Below are positions 34,156-42,898 of a stretch of 64,000 bases of DNA, piece by piece (the first letter of the stretch is position 1; the number at the start of each line of letters is the position of its first letter). The notes under the pieces were generated by a model that did not search any database, was not told the DNA's origin, and saw only the letters and a program-made list of their open reading frames with translations. Origin of the DNA: CAKSQL01 sp045649415 (GTDB lineage: Bacteria; Bacillota; Clostridia; UBA1381). The stretch is from contig JAZRPY010000014.1 of assembly GCA_045649415.1 (NCBI GenBank), positions 62,001 to 126,000 on the forward strand, written 5' to 3'. The translations under genes and the position numbers were made by a program.

Positions 34156-36633
34156 ATGGAGAAATATGAGATTACAGGGATGAACTGTGCGGCTTGCAGT
34201 GCAAGGGTTGAAAAGGCAGTACTGAAGGTGGATGGAGTGGATTCATGTTCGGTGAATCTTCTTACCAATTCAATGACAGTTGAAGGAACCTCAGATAGCA
34301 AAAAAATCATAGAAGCAGTTAAAATGGCAGGCTATGGTGCAAGCAAAAAGGGTGACAAAAACTCAATCGACAAACCTGAGGCAGACTTTAATAAAAGTGA
34401 AACAAGCACACTAAAAGCACGACTTATATCCTCATTGGTGTTTCTTGTTTTGCTTATGTATATATCAATGGGATATACTATGTTTGGTTTTCCCACACCT
34501 TCGTTTTTTGAAAACAATCCTGTTGCCACAGGTCTTTTAGAGCTTATATTGTCGGCAATAGTTATTGTTATAAATCAAAAGTTTTTTATAAGTGGTGCAA
34601 AGGCACTTATCAATGGTGCTCCCAATATGGATACACTTGTTTCCTTAGGCTCGGGAGCGTCCTTTATCTATAGCGTGCTCTTGCTATTTTTAATGATTGA
34701 TAAAAATATTCCAGATGCACATAAGCTCCTTCACGGACTATATTTTGAGTCGGCAGCAATGATTCTTGCTCTGATAGATGTAGGGAAGATGCTTGAGTCA
34801 AGGTCAAAGGGAAAAACTGCAGATGCATTAAATAGCCTTATGAAGCTATCTCCAAAGCTTGCAAGAGTAATCAGGGAGGGTGAGGAGAAGCAAATCCCTG
34901 TTGAAGAGGTAGTTGTAGGTGATGTTTTTGTCGTGAAAACAGGTGAGGGTGTGCCTGTTGACGGAGTTGTGAAAGAGGGCGAGTGTGCAATTGACGAGTC
35001 CATATTAACAGGTGAGAGCATACCTGTTGATAAAAAGGAAAATGACAGAGTATCTGCAGGCACCAAGAATATGTCGGGGTATATAAAATGTGTTGCAACT
35101 AAGGTTGGAGAGGACACAACCCTGTCCCAGATAATAAAAATGGTTAGTGATGCATCTGCCACCAAAGCACCTGTTGCAAAAATTGCAGACAGGGTATCGG
35201 GCATTTTTGTGCCGGTGGTAATAGCGATTGCCATAATTTCAACAATTGTGTGGCTTATATTGGGAAAGGAAATCGGATTTTCGTTGGCAAGAGGAATTTC
35301 TGTGCTTGTTATTTCATGTCCATGTGCTCTTGGACTTGCAACCCCTGTTGCCATTATGGTAGGCAATGGAGTGGGCGCAAGGAATGGGATTTTGTTCAAA
35401 AATGCTTCTGCACTTGAAATGACAGGTAAAATAAATACTGTGGTGCTTGATAAAACAGGCACAATAACCACAGGCAAGCCAAGGGTTACAGATATAATCC
35501 CACTAAATGAATGTGACGAAAAAGCTCTTTTGGAGTACGCCTGTTCTGTGGAAATAAAAAGTGAGCATCCTTTGGCGCAGGCAATTGTGAAAAAAGGAGA
35601 GGAAAATAAGGTGTCGGTGCTTGAAACAGGGGAGTTTAAAACCTTGTCGGGCAGTGGCGTTGAGGCAAAAATCAACAATGATATTATTCGTGGTGGAAAT
35701 GAGAGCTTTATTCTTGATATGGCAATAATAAGCGAGGACGAAAAAAAGGTGATAAATGACCTTGCAGGGAGTGGAAAAACACCTGTTTTGTTCTCAAAGA
35801 ATGATAAGCTGATAGGGATTATAGCAGTAGCAGACACCATTAAAGAGGATAGTCCCGAGGCAATAGAGGAACTGAAAAATATGGGTATTCAGGTCATTAT
35901 GCTAACAGGCGATAATGAGCTTACTGCCAAGGCAGTAGGTGATGTTGCAGGAGTTTCAAGGGTTATTGCAGGAGTCTTGCCAAAGGAAAAGGAAAATTAT
36001 ATACAAGGCTTAAAGGTAAATGGCAAAGTTTGTATGGTGGGTGATGGAATAAATGATGCACCTGCACTTATGAGGGCAGATATTGGAATTGCAATCGGAG
36101 CAGGAACAGAGGTTGCAATTGACGCTGCAGATATTGTGCTTATGAAAAACACACTTATGGACATTTCTAAAAGTATTCGCCTGAGCAGAAAAACTCTGAA
36201 GAATATAAAGGAGAATTTATTTTGGGCATTTATCTATAACATAATCGGGATACCGATTGCGGCAGGAGTGTTTATATCAAGCATTGGATGGGAATTAAAT
36301 CCTATGCTTGGAGCAGCAGCTATGAGTCTGTCAAGCTTTTTCGTTGTAACAAATGCTTTGAGGCTCAATTATGTGGATATAGGTAATGGTAAAAGGGATA
36401 AGAGAATAAAGGTTAAAAAGGAGAAAAAGACAATGGAAAAGACTATTAAAATTGAAGGTATGATGTGTTGTCATTGTGAGGCAAGAGTGAAGAAACTGTT
36501 GGAGGAGTTTTCACAGGTTGATGAGGCAATCGTGAGCCATGAATCAGGGACTGCAATTTTGAAACTTAATAATAAAATTGATGATGAAATTTTAAAAAAT
36601 GCCATTGAGGAACAAGGATATAATGTAGTATAA
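34156..36633 (+). CDS. copA: copper-translocating P-type ATPase with HMA domains at both ends
   Basis: 825 residues. The N-terminal heavy-metal domain has GMNCAACSARVEKAV. Eight membrane helices are expected, with the ion-site motif SCPCALGLATP in helix 6. The phosphorylation site is DKTGT with Asp432; the hinge is GDGINDAPALM and the domain also has SEHPLAQAI. These are P1B-1 features, so Cu(I) export is expected. After the last helices a Lys-rich linker leads to a second HMA domain at residues 760-825 (IEGMMCCHCEARVKKLLEEF), closely like the chaperone CopZ. The linker DNA contains a ribosome site and in-frame ATG. GGAAGGCGAGCAGG-type site upstream of the main ATG. Confidence 0.92.
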   Translation: MEKYEITGMNCAACSARVEKAVLKVDGVDSCSVNLLTNSMTVEGTSDSKKIIEAVKMAGYGASKKGDKNSIDKPEADFNKSETSTLKARLISSLVFLVLLMYISMGYTMFGFPTPSFFENNPVATGLLELILSAIVIVINQKFFISGAKALINGAPNMDTLVSLGSGASFIYSVLLLFLMIDKNIPDAHKLLHGLYFESAAMILALIDVGKMLESRSKGKTADALNSLMKLSPKLARVIREGEEKQIPVEEVVVGDVFVVKTGEGVPVDGVVKEGECAIDESILTGESIPVDKKENDRVSAGTKNMSGYIKCVATKVGEDTTLSQIIKMVSDASATKAPVAKIADRVSGIFVPVVIAIAIISTIVWLILGKEIGFSLARGISVLVISCPCALGLATPVAIMVGNGVGARNGILFKNASALEMTGKINTVVLDKTGTITTGKPRVTDIIPLNECDEKALLEYACSVEIKSEHPLAQAIVKKGEENKVSVLETGEFKTLSGSGVEAKINNDIIRGGNESFILDMAIISEDEKKVINDLAGSGKTPVLFSKNDKLIGIIAVADTIKEDSPEAIEELKNMGIQVIMLTGDNELTAKAVGDVAGVSRVIAGVLPKEKENYIQGLKVNGKVCMVGDGINDAPALMRADIGIAIGAGTEVAIDAADIVLMKNTLMDISKSIRLSRKTLKNIKENLFWAFIYNIIGIPIAAGVFISSIGWELNPMLGAAAMSLSSFFVVTNALRLNYVDIGNGKRDKRIKVKKEKKTMEKTIKIEGMMCCHCEARVKKLLEEFSQVDEAIVSHESGTAILKLNNKIDDEILKNAIEEQGYNVV
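36433..36633 (+). CDS. possible internal start giving a free CopZ-like copper chaperone
   Basis: Nested in frame in the 3' end of the copper ATPase gene. AAAAAGGAG at about 36415-36423 lies nine bases before ATG 36433, giving a 66-residue HMA protein with metal motif GMMCCHC. If used, the gene yields both a tethered and a soluble chaperone. The ribosome site could also be a relic of a former separate copZ gene. This is inferred from sequence only. Confidence 0.4.
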   Translation: MEKTIKIEGMMCCHCEARVKKLLEEFSQVDEAIVSHESGTAILKLNNKIDDEILKNAIEEQGYNVV

Positions 36634-36651
36634 GTAATAATAGGATAAAAG

Positions 36652-36680
36652 GAAGTAAGCCATTTGGCTTACTTCTTTTG
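36652..36680 (+). terminator. terminator after copper ATPase
   Basis: Stem GAAGTAAGCC (36652-36661) / GGCTTACTTC (36666-36675), short loop, four T after it. Confidence 0.75.
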
Positions 36681-36837
36681 CTTATTGGAAAAGTTGAACG
36701 ACACGGATGACACATATAAAAATAAGCTCTGCATATGCAAAGACACCTTAACTTTTTCCTTATTTACATATTACTTTGCAAAAATCCGTACACAAAATTT
36801 GATTTTAGTGAATAGTGAAGAAGGAATAGTGAAAAAA
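36681..36837. other. intergenic stretch, no gene seen
   Basis: Between the copper ATPase terminator and the tRNA terminator. It has an open frame but no family resemblance and runs into the tRNA. AAAATCCGTACAC at about 36779-36791 is a near copy of the arm of the tRNA terminator at 36840-36852. Confidence 0.5.
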
Positions 36838-36869
36838 GTAAAATCCGCACACTTTCGTGTACGGATTTT
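36838..36869 (-). terminator. terminator of tRNA-fMet
   Basis: AAATCCG-C-ACAC, TTTC loop, GTGT-A-CGGATTT (one C-A mismatch), flanked by A and T runs so that the minus-strand transcript ends in U residues. Confidence 0.8.
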
Positions 36870-36946
<77 letters not shown>

Positions 36947-36967
36947 ATATCTAAAAGGTACTTTAAC

Positions 36968-36996
36968 ATTATAGCACATAAGTTTTGAAATGTCAA
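36968..36996 (-). promoter_or_regulatory. consensus sigma-A promoter of tRNA-fMet
   Basis: Minus strand TTGACA (plus 36991-36996), 17-base spacer, TATAAT (plus 36968-36973); both hexamers are perfect. Confidence 0.93.
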
Positions 36997-37015
36997 CAAC
37001 TTTTTGCTAATTATT

Positions 37016-37711
37016 TCATATAATTTGAAACACTCCACACAAGTAGTCTATGCAATAAAGTATGCCTATATGCAAGGGATAATATGCATAATAAAGATAT
37101 TTATATTTTTTATTGCCTCTTGTTCCATTATAAAACAAGAGTGGAATAATTGACAATAGTGAGTACCACTGAATTTTTCCATAAGCAGAGGATAGCACAA
37201 CAAGTCCCAAAAGTGTGAGATTTAATTTTTCTTGTCTATCATCTGACAAAGAGATAACAAAGGGCAATAATATCCCGAAAAAGCCATAATCAATCCCGAA
37301 GCCTTTCACTATATTGGGAAGCATTCCTGACAGGAAATAGGAAAGAACAAGCATAAGGAAAAAGGGAAGCAACCATATTTTCTTGGCTTTTGACTTTTCA
37401 AAGGCATAAATCAATAATATAGACAAGGAAAAGGTAATCAAAATATTCTGATAAAGACTTCTTTCAAACACAAAGTAAATAATCTGGCAAAGAGCACCCA
37501 AAAAAAAGATATTCAAAAAATATCTTTTTTTGTTTTTGGTATATTTTGTGCCTTCTGCAATAGTATATGCGAAAATCGGGAACGCCAGTCTGCCTATTAT
37601 ACGAAAGGGTGTGAAATTATCAAGTAAAATCAAGCCTATATGGTCGATTGTCATAGAAATGACGGCGATTAGCTTTAGCATATTACTGCTTAAAAATCTT
37701 TTCGGTAGCAT
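37016..37711 (-). CDS. TraX family membrane protein
   Basis: 231 residues, about eight to nine membrane helices. The N-terminus LKLIAVISMTIDHIGLILLD and RIIGRLAFPIFAYTIAEG match the TraX family, named for the F-pilin N-acetyltransferase and related to membrane acyltransferases. The C-terminal YYAYYPLHIGILYCI motif also fits. Chromosomal clostridial members have no known target; acylation of a surface component is a guess. It lies 17 bases downstream of the polysaccharide deacetylase gene and is probably co-transcribed with it, which hints at an envelope role. Confidence 0.9.
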   Translation of the reverse strand: MLPKRFLSSNMLKLIAVISMTIDHIGLILLDNFTPFRIIGRLAFPIFAYTIAEGTKYTKNKKRYFLNIFFLGALCQIIYFVFERSLYQNILITFSLSILLIYAFEKSKAKKIWLLPFFLMLVLSYFLSGMLPNIVKGFGIDYGFFGILLPFVISLSDDRQEKLNLTLLGLVVLSSAYGKIQWYSLLSIIPLLFYNGTRGNKKYKYLYYAYYPLHIGILYCIDYLCGVFQII

Positions 37712-37728
37712 AGCCTTTTCCTTTCAGA

Positions 37729-38589
37729 CTAAAATCTCGGTGCCTGGTCAAGTCGTTTAAAAACATAGCCTTCATTATTTAAATACTCTAAAATTTGTGG
37801 CAGAGCATCTGCGGTGGTTGACTTTGCAGCTGCATCATGCATAAGAATTACCACATCCTCTTTACCATTGGTTGTTTTCTTAACTCGGGCAACAAGCTGG
37901 TCAACTGTGGGTGAGCCACCCTCGGCATCTCCATTCAGTGCATTCCAATCGCAATAACGGATACCTTTTTGGTTTAAAATCAACTTGTAGTTTTGCTTGG
38001 TTTCACCAAGACTTCCTGTGTTAAAACCACCACCTGGGAATCTGAAAATCTTGTGTGGATTTTCATTGCCTGTGACAGATGATATTATTGAATACACCTT
38101 ATCTATCTCACTCATAAAGCTTTCCTCTGTTGCATAAAAATCAGAGTAGTTATGGGAGTAGGAATGATTAGCAACCAAATGACCTTCATCGTGAGCTCGT
38201 CTTGCAACATCCTTATTTGCCTCAACCAAGGTGCCGACTGTGAAGAAGGTTGCCTTGGCGTTGTATTTTCTCAAGGTATCAAGAATCCTTGGTGTAACTG
38301 ATTTTGTTGGACCGTCATCAAAGGTGAGATAACAGGTTTTTATTCCGTCCTTTTTGTTGATGGCAACTAATAGGTCGGATATCTCCTGTGGCTTTTCAGG
38401 ATAGATAACCTCCACAGCCTGTGATGAATTTGATTTATTTGGATTGACTAATTTATCTTCATTAGCTATAATAAGAATAAGAGCAAATATAATGATAATA
38501 AGAACAAGGAAAAAATAAAAGCGTCGTCTTTTTTGTTGCCTTTTTCTTCGTCTTTGTTCTCTTGCTTTTATAAAATCTGTTTTGTCCAT
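37729..38589 (-). CDS. membrane-anchored polysaccharide deacetylase (NodB domain)
   Basis: 286 residues: a very basic cytoplasmic N-terminus (Arg/Lys-rich, 1-23), one membrane helix (FFLVLIIIIFALILII) and an extracellular NodB domain. CE4 motifs: TFDDGP (1, catalytic Asp and metal Asp), HSYSH (2, metal His), RFPGGG (3), DWN (4) and ILMHD (5, catalytic His). All are intact. It probably removes N-acetyl groups from peptidoglycan or another GlcNAc polymer outside the membrane. It is divergent from the PdaA-like gene and upstream of the TraX gene. Confidence 0.92.
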   Translation of the reverse strand: MDKTDFIKAREQRRRKRQQKRRRFYFFLVLIIIIFALILIIANEDKLVNPNKSNSSQAVEVIYPEKPQEISDLLVAINKKDGIKTCYLTFDDGPTKSVTPRILDTLRKYNAKATFFTVGTLVEANKDVARRAHDEGHLVANHSYSHNYSDFYATEESFMSEIDKVYSIISSVTGNENPHKIFRFPGGGFNTGSLGETKQNYKLILNQKGIRYCDWNALNGDAEGGSPTVDQLVARVKKTTNGKEDVVILMHDAAAKSTTADALPQILEYLNNEGYVFKRLDQAPRF

Positions 38590-38613
38590 ATTTATACCAC
38601 CACCTATAGTTAT

Positions 38614-38642
38614 ATTATACTATAAGGAATTAAAAAAATCAA
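38614..38642 (-). promoter_or_regulatory. sigma-A promoter of NodB-TraX operon
   Basis: Minus strand TTGATT (plus 38637-38642), 17-base spacer, perfect TATAAT (plus 38614-38619). No clear sigma-A promoter is seen for the divergent PdaA-like gene. Confidence 0.75.
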
Positions 38643-38677
38643 TTAAAATATAAATTTTATAACGGAGGGAATGTTTG

Positions 38678-39577
38678 ATGAAAAGAGTACTTTGTTTAAT
38701 TTTAGCACTTTTAATAACCGGATGCAGTGTGCCTGTGGACAATGAGGAGCTAAAGCCGACTCCGTCACCTGTGGAGGAGGTTAAAACTCCTGAACCAACA
38801 ATTGAGGTAAAAACTCAAGAGCCGACTGAACCACCAAAGAAACCTGACTCAAACGGAGTGGTGGGGATATATGATGAAGATTTTTCGAATGTTGACAATA
38901 AAGGTGAGGGTTGGGGTTTTAAAAAGGTAAAAGGTGATGAGCCTGAAATTTACAATTCCACCAAAGAGCTTTTCAGAAAATATGATACATATTATTTAGA
39001 TGAGAGAAAAACAAAAACTATATATCTCACCTTTGACGAGGGTTATGAAAATGGATACACAAGTGTGATACTTGATACCCTGAAGGAATATGGGGTTAAG
39101 GCTGCATTTTTCATAACAGGCTCATATATGGAAAGGGAAAAGGAGCTTGTGGACAGAATGGTAAATGAGGGACACATTGTTGGAAATCACACGGTAAATC
39201 ATCCAAACCTGCCAAAGCTTGGAAGTGCAGAAAAAATGGCACAGGAGCTAAATGGATTGAATGAGCAATTTAAGGCAATTTATGGCTTTGATATGGAATA
39301 TATGCGTCCACCTGAGGGTGAATATAGTGAAAGACTATTGGATGTTGCAAGCACAATGGGATATAAAACAATTCTCTGGAGCTTTGCCTATAAGGATTGG
39401 GATCCTGATTATCAAAGAGGTAAAGAATTTGCCTTTAATGAGGTTAAAACCTACCTCCATGATGGCGCAATCCTTCTTCTCCATGCAGTATCTAAGGATA
39501 ATACCGAGGCACTTGGAGATATCATTGAATATGCGCAGGAGAATGGATACCGATTTGGCGAGCTGAGTGAATTGTAA
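38678..39577 (+). CDS. PdaA-like delta-lactam-biosynthetic de-N-acetylase, lipoprotein
   Basis: 299 residues from the ATG at 38678, with GGAGGGA seven bases upstream. Lipoprotein signal: lipobox ITGC, Cys16, then a Pro/Thr/Glu-rich linker. The CE4 domain has TFDEGYENG (in place of TFDDGP, the hallmark of PdaA), FFITGSY, HTVNHP, MRPPEGEYS, WSFAYKDWDP and LLLHAVS. PdaA deacetylates N-acetylmuramic acid so that muramic delta-lactam can form in the spore cortex. That suits the spore genes in this window, and absence of a clear sigma-A promoter fits a sporulation sigma factor. PdaA itself is usually not a lipoprotein. Confidence 0.88.
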   Translation: MKRVLCLILALLITGCSVPVDNEELKPTPSPVEEVKTPEPTIEVKTQEPTEPPKKPDSNGVVGIYDEDFSNVDNKGEGWGFKKVKGDEPEIYNSTKELFRKYDTYYLDERKTKTIYLTFDEGYENGYTSVILDTLKEYGVKAAFFITGSYMEREKELVDRMVNEGHIVGNHTVNHPNLPKLGSAEKMAQELNGLNEQFKAIYGFDMEYMRPPEGEYSERLLDVASTMGYKTILWSFAYKDWDPDYQRGKEFAFNEVKTYLHDGAILLLHAVSKDNTEALGDIIEYAQENGYRFGELSEL

Positions 39578-39588
39578 TTTAAGATAAC

Positions 39589-39617
39589 TTGACAAAATGA
39601 GTCGAAAATTGTATAAT
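39589..39617 (+). promoter_or_regulatory. consensus sigma-A promoter of DUF4234 gene
   Basis: Perfect TTGACA (39589-39594), 17-base spacer, perfect TATAAT (39612-39617), followed by GGGAGG before the ATG. Confidence 0.93.
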
Positions 39618-39640
39618 TAAAGAAAAGGGAGGTTTAGTTT

Positions 39641-39988
39641 ATGGTACAAAAAAGAGATGTAGCAGTAGCAATCATTTTAACGATTATTACTTGTGGAATT
39701 TATGGAATTTATTGGTTTATAAAGCTAAATGACGAGATAAATGCCATTGCGAATAAGAAGGATGGGACAACAGGTGGAATGGCATTTTTATTCTCACTTA
39801 TCACTTGTGGGATATACACTTTCTACTGGATGTACAAAATGGGAGATATCCTTGATGATGTTGCAGTTTCAAAAGGAATGGCACCAGGATCAAGAGGAAT
39901 TTTATACTTGGTTATTACATTATTTGGATTTGGGATTATTTCCTATGCGTTGATGCAGGATTCAGTCAATAAGATGCTCGATCTATAA
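39641..39988 (+). CDS. DUF4234 family small membrane protein
   Basis: 115 residues with three membrane segments. The repeated ITCGIYGIYWFIKLNDEIN and LITCGIYTFYWMYKMGDIL blocks are typical of DUF4234, where an aromatic helix is followed by an amphipathic stretch. Function is unknown. It is in an operon with the DUF2752 gene seven bases downstream. Confidence 0.88.
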   Translation: MVQKRDVAVAIILTIITCGIYGIYWFIKLNDEINAIANKKDGTTGGMAFLFSLITCGIYTFYWMYKMGDILDDVAVSKGMAPGSRGILYLVITLFGFGIISYALMQDSVNKMLDL

Positions 39989-39995
39989 TAAGGCT

Positions 39996-40367
39996 ATGAA
40001 AAAGAGGTTATCGAGGTTATTAAAAGCATTTATACTCCTTCTGCTTGCAGGAGGAGTATATTATATTTTCGTTTTGAAAACGGGTATAAAAATTCCATGT
40101 CCTATAAATTTATTAACAGGCTATCTTTGTCCTGCCTGTGGAGTGACGAGGATGCTTATGTGTATATTGAGCTTTGATATTTATGAGGCATTCTGGTATA
40201 ATAAGGCTTTATTTTTAACTCTGCCTATTCTAATCTATCTTCTATTTTATGAGTCTGTGAAATATATAAAAACAGGGGATAAGAATATTGGAAAATTTAC
40301 AAAAATAATTCTATGGGCAGAAATTGGTATTTTACTTTTATTTGGAATTGTTAGAAATATTATATAA
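39996..40367 (+). CDS. DUF2752 family small membrane protein
   Basis: 123 residues, three membrane helices. The diagnostic motif CPINLLTGYLCPACGVTRM has the paired CPxCGxTR cysteines facing the membrane surface. Function is unknown. It is co-transcribed with the DUF4234 gene and ends at a terminator. Confidence 0.87.
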   Translation: MKKRLSRLLKAFILLLLAGGVYYIFVLKTGIKIPCPINLLTGYLCPACGVTRMLMCILSFDIYEAFWYNKALFLTLPILIYLLFYESVKYIKTGDKNIGKFTKIILWAEIGILLLFGIVRNII

Positions 40368-40403
40368 AAGCACTTATCGGGTTTAAAAATAAGTGCTTTT
40401 TTA
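40366..40403 (+). terminator. intrinsic terminator
   Basis: Stem AAAAGCACTTA (40366-40376) / TAAGTGCTTTT (40390-40400), 13-base loop, T run. Confidence 0.88.
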
Positions 40404-40438
40404 TATTGTAAAATATTTTTAAATTAAGGAGAAAATAG

Positions 40439-40467
40439 TTGAAAAATGACGAAGGATAGTATATAAT
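40439..40467 (+). promoter_or_regulatory. sigma-A promoter of lon-engB
   Basis: TTGAAA (40439-40444), 17-base spacer, perfect TATAAT (40462-40467). I see no CIRCE element or CtsR repeat in the 86-base leader. Confidence 0.78.
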
Positions 40468-40553
40468 ATAAAATATGTTACTATACGATAAAATTACGGA
40501 TATTATAGCCGTTTTATAAGGACATAAATTTTAGGGATGAAAGGGATATATAT

Positions 40554-42869
40554 ATGGAAAACAACATAAAGAATTTACCTGTTCTGCCTTTAAGGGGAGC
40601 AGTGGTTTTCCCACATATGGGAGTAAATCTTGATATTGCAAGGAATTTTTCTGAAAAGGCAGTTGAGGTTGCAATGAAGGGGGACAGAATGATATTTGTT
40701 ACCTCTCAGAAAAATCCCGACATTGAAAAGCCTGCAATTATTGAGCTTTTCAAGGTTGGTTGTGTTGCAAAGATTAAGCAGACTGTTAAGGTTCCCGGTG
40801 GTGCTATGCGTGCAGTTGTTGAGGGTGTAAAAAGAGCAAGAATAATTGAAGCTTTGCCTGGAAAAGGGTACTTAAATGCAATCGTTGAGGTCATTGAAGA
40901 GGATGAGTCGGCAAGTGACAATCTCTTAATGGACGAGGCATTTGTGAGAACAGTTGAGGAAAGCCTTGAGGGTTATTTTAAGTATAATAAAAAACTAAGT
41001 CCTGAGGTGGTTTTAGAGGCTGCTAAATTAGGAGGTGTTGGTGTAGTTGCAGATGCAGTTGCAGGCAATACCGAGCTGAAATTTAGTGATAAGCAAAGTA
41101 TTCTTGAGGAAATGGATCCATATAAAAGGATAGAAAAGCTTATTGGAATTTTAAACCACGAAACCAGGATTTTTGAGATAATGCAAAAAATCAATGAGAA
41201 AGTGAAAATGCAGATAGACAAAAATCAAAGGGAATATTTTTTAAGAGAAGAAATAAGGACTATTAAAAAAGAGCTTGGAGATGACGAGGATGCCGAGGCT
41301 GAGGAAATGCGAAAAAAAGCCTTGAAGCTTGAACTTCCCGAGGACACTCTTGAGAAAATAAATCGTGATATAGACAGGTTTGAGTCAATTCCTCAAAGCT
41401 CTCCCGATAGTGCAGTTTTAAGAAGCTACATTGAGCATATTTTAGAGCTTCCATGGAATAAAACTACCGAGGAAAACTATGACATTAAAAAAGCAGGGGA
41501 AATTCTTGATGAGGACCACTATGGCTTGGAGAAGGTTAAGGAAAGAATTTTAGAGCATCTTGCAGTGAGAAAATTCACCGAGGGAGAGGCAGGAACTGTA
41601 ATTTGTCTTGTTGGACCTCCGGGAACGGGAAAGACATCAATTGCAAAGTCTGTTGCAAGAACTCTGGGAAGAAACTATGAGAGAATTTCATTGGGTGGTG
41701 TTCATGATGAGGCAGATATAAGAGGTCATAGAAAAACTTATATTGGAGCAATGCCGGGAAGAATCATTGAGGCAGTTAAAAATGCGAAGAGTAAAAACCC
41801 ACTTATTCTCCTTGACGAGATTGATAAAATGGGAGCAGATTTCAAAGGTGATCCTTCTGCTGCTTTGTTGGAGGTTCTGGATGTTGAGCAAAATAATGCC
41901 TTTCGTGACCACTACACAGAGGTGCCATTTGATTTGTCGAAGGTTATGTTCATTATGACTGCAAACACTACCTCAACAATTCCTGAGCCATTACTTGACA
42001 GAATTGAAATAATTGAGCTTACAGGGTACACAGATGAGGAAAAATTCCAGATTGCCAAGAGGTACTTGTTGCCGAAACAACTAAAAAAGCACGGACTCAC
42101 TCAAAGTAAAGTCAATGTGTGTGATGATGCAATAAGAGAAATGATTGACCGCTACACCCGTGAGTCAGGAGTGAGAAATTTAGAAAGAGAGATAGGCTCA
42201 CTATTGAGAAAATGTGCAAAAATTCTATCAGAGGGTGAGAAGAAGAGCATCAGGGTAAGCAAGAATACCTTGTCTAAGTATCTGGGTAAGCAAAGGTTTA
42301 TGTTTGATATGATGAACAAAAAGGACGAGGTTGGCGTTGTTCGTGGCCTTGCCTGGACAAGAGTGGGAGGGGATACCCTCTCAGTTGAGGCAAATGTTAT
42401 GGATGGAACGGGTAAGGTTGAGCTCACAGGTAAATTGGGTGATGTTATGAAGGAGTCGGCAGTTACTGCAGTTTCCTATGTCCGTTCAAGAAGTGAGGCT
42501 TTAAAAATCAAGTCTGATTTTTATAAAACCAAGGATATCCATATCCATGTTCCAGAGGGTGCAGTGCCAAAGGATGGTCCTTCTGCAGGAATAACCATTG
42601 CCACAGCAGTTGCATCTGCGCTAACAAACAAGCCTGTGAGAAAGGATGTGGCAATGACAGGTGAAATCACACTCAGAGGAAATGTTCTTCCTATTGGTGG
42701 ATTGAAGGAAAAGTCATTGGCAGCATACAGGGCAGGAATTAAAACCATAATAATTCCTGAGGAAAACAAAAGGGATATTGAGGATATCCCTGAAGCAGTG
42801 AGAGAATTGATTGATTTTGTGCCTGTTTCCAATATGGAGCAGGTATTCAAAAGAGCATTTGTGAAGTAA
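40554..42869 (+). CDS. lon: ATP-dependent Lon protease
   Basis: 771 residues, the usual LonA length. An N-terminal substrate-binding domain (LPVLPLRGAVVFPHM) and coiled coil lead to an AAA+ module with Walker A GPPGTGKTS and Walker B LILLDEIDKM. The proteolytic domain has the Ser-Lys dyad in KDGPSAG (Ser677) and EKSLAAYRAG (Lys720), numbers that agree with the Bacillus enzyme. It degrades misfolded and regulatory proteins in the cytoplasm. It is followed by engB, the classic Firmicutes arrangement. Confidence 0.97.
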   Translation: MENNIKNLPVLPLRGAVVFPHMGVNLDIARNFSEKAVEVAMKGDRMIFVTSQKNPDIEKPAIIELFKVGCVAKIKQTVKVPGGAMRAVVEGVKRARIIEALPGKGYLNAIVEVIEEDESASDNLLMDEAFVRTVEESLEGYFKYNKKLSPEVVLEAAKLGGVGVVADAVAGNTELKFSDKQSILEEMDPYKRIEKLIGILNHETRIFEIMQKINEKVKMQIDKNQREYFLREEIRTIKKELGDDEDAEAEEMRKKALKLELPEDTLEKINRDIDRFESIPQSSPDSAVLRSYIEHILELPWNKTTEENYDIKKAGEILDEDHYGLEKVKERILEHLAVRKFTEGEAGTVICLVGPPGTGKTSIAKSVARTLGRNYERISLGGVHDEADIRGHRKTYIGAMPGRIIEAVKNAKSKNPLILLDEIDKMGADFKGDPSAALLEVLDVEQNNAFRDHYTEVPFDLSKVMFIMTANTTSTIPEPLLDRIEIIELTGYTDEEKFQIAKRYLLPKQLKKHGLTQSKVNVCDDAIREMIDRYTRESGVRNLEREIGSLLRKCAKILSEGEKKSIRVSKNTLSKYLGKQRFMFDMMNKKDEVGVVRGLAWTRVGGDTLSVEANVMDGTGKVELTGKLGDVMKESAVTAVSYVRSRSEALKIKSDFYKTKDIHIHVPEGAVPKDGPSAGITIATAVASALTNKPVRKDVAMTGEITLRGNVLPIGGLKEKSLAAYRAGIKTIIIPEENKRDIEDIPEAVRELIDFVPVSNMEQVFKRAFVK

Positions 42870-42898
42870 TAAATATATCAAAAAGGTGGAGCAAATTT

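Noticed and set aside
34731..35840. Long open frame (369 codons) antisense to the copper ATPase gene
   Set aside because: Low-complexity Ser/Thr/Pro-rich translation with no family features; it mirrors the codon bias of copA, whose catalytic motifs are intact on the other strand.
40468..40553. CIRCE or CtsR heat-shock operator upstream of lon
   Set aside because: No CIRCE inverted repeat or CtsR heptad repeat was found by eye.
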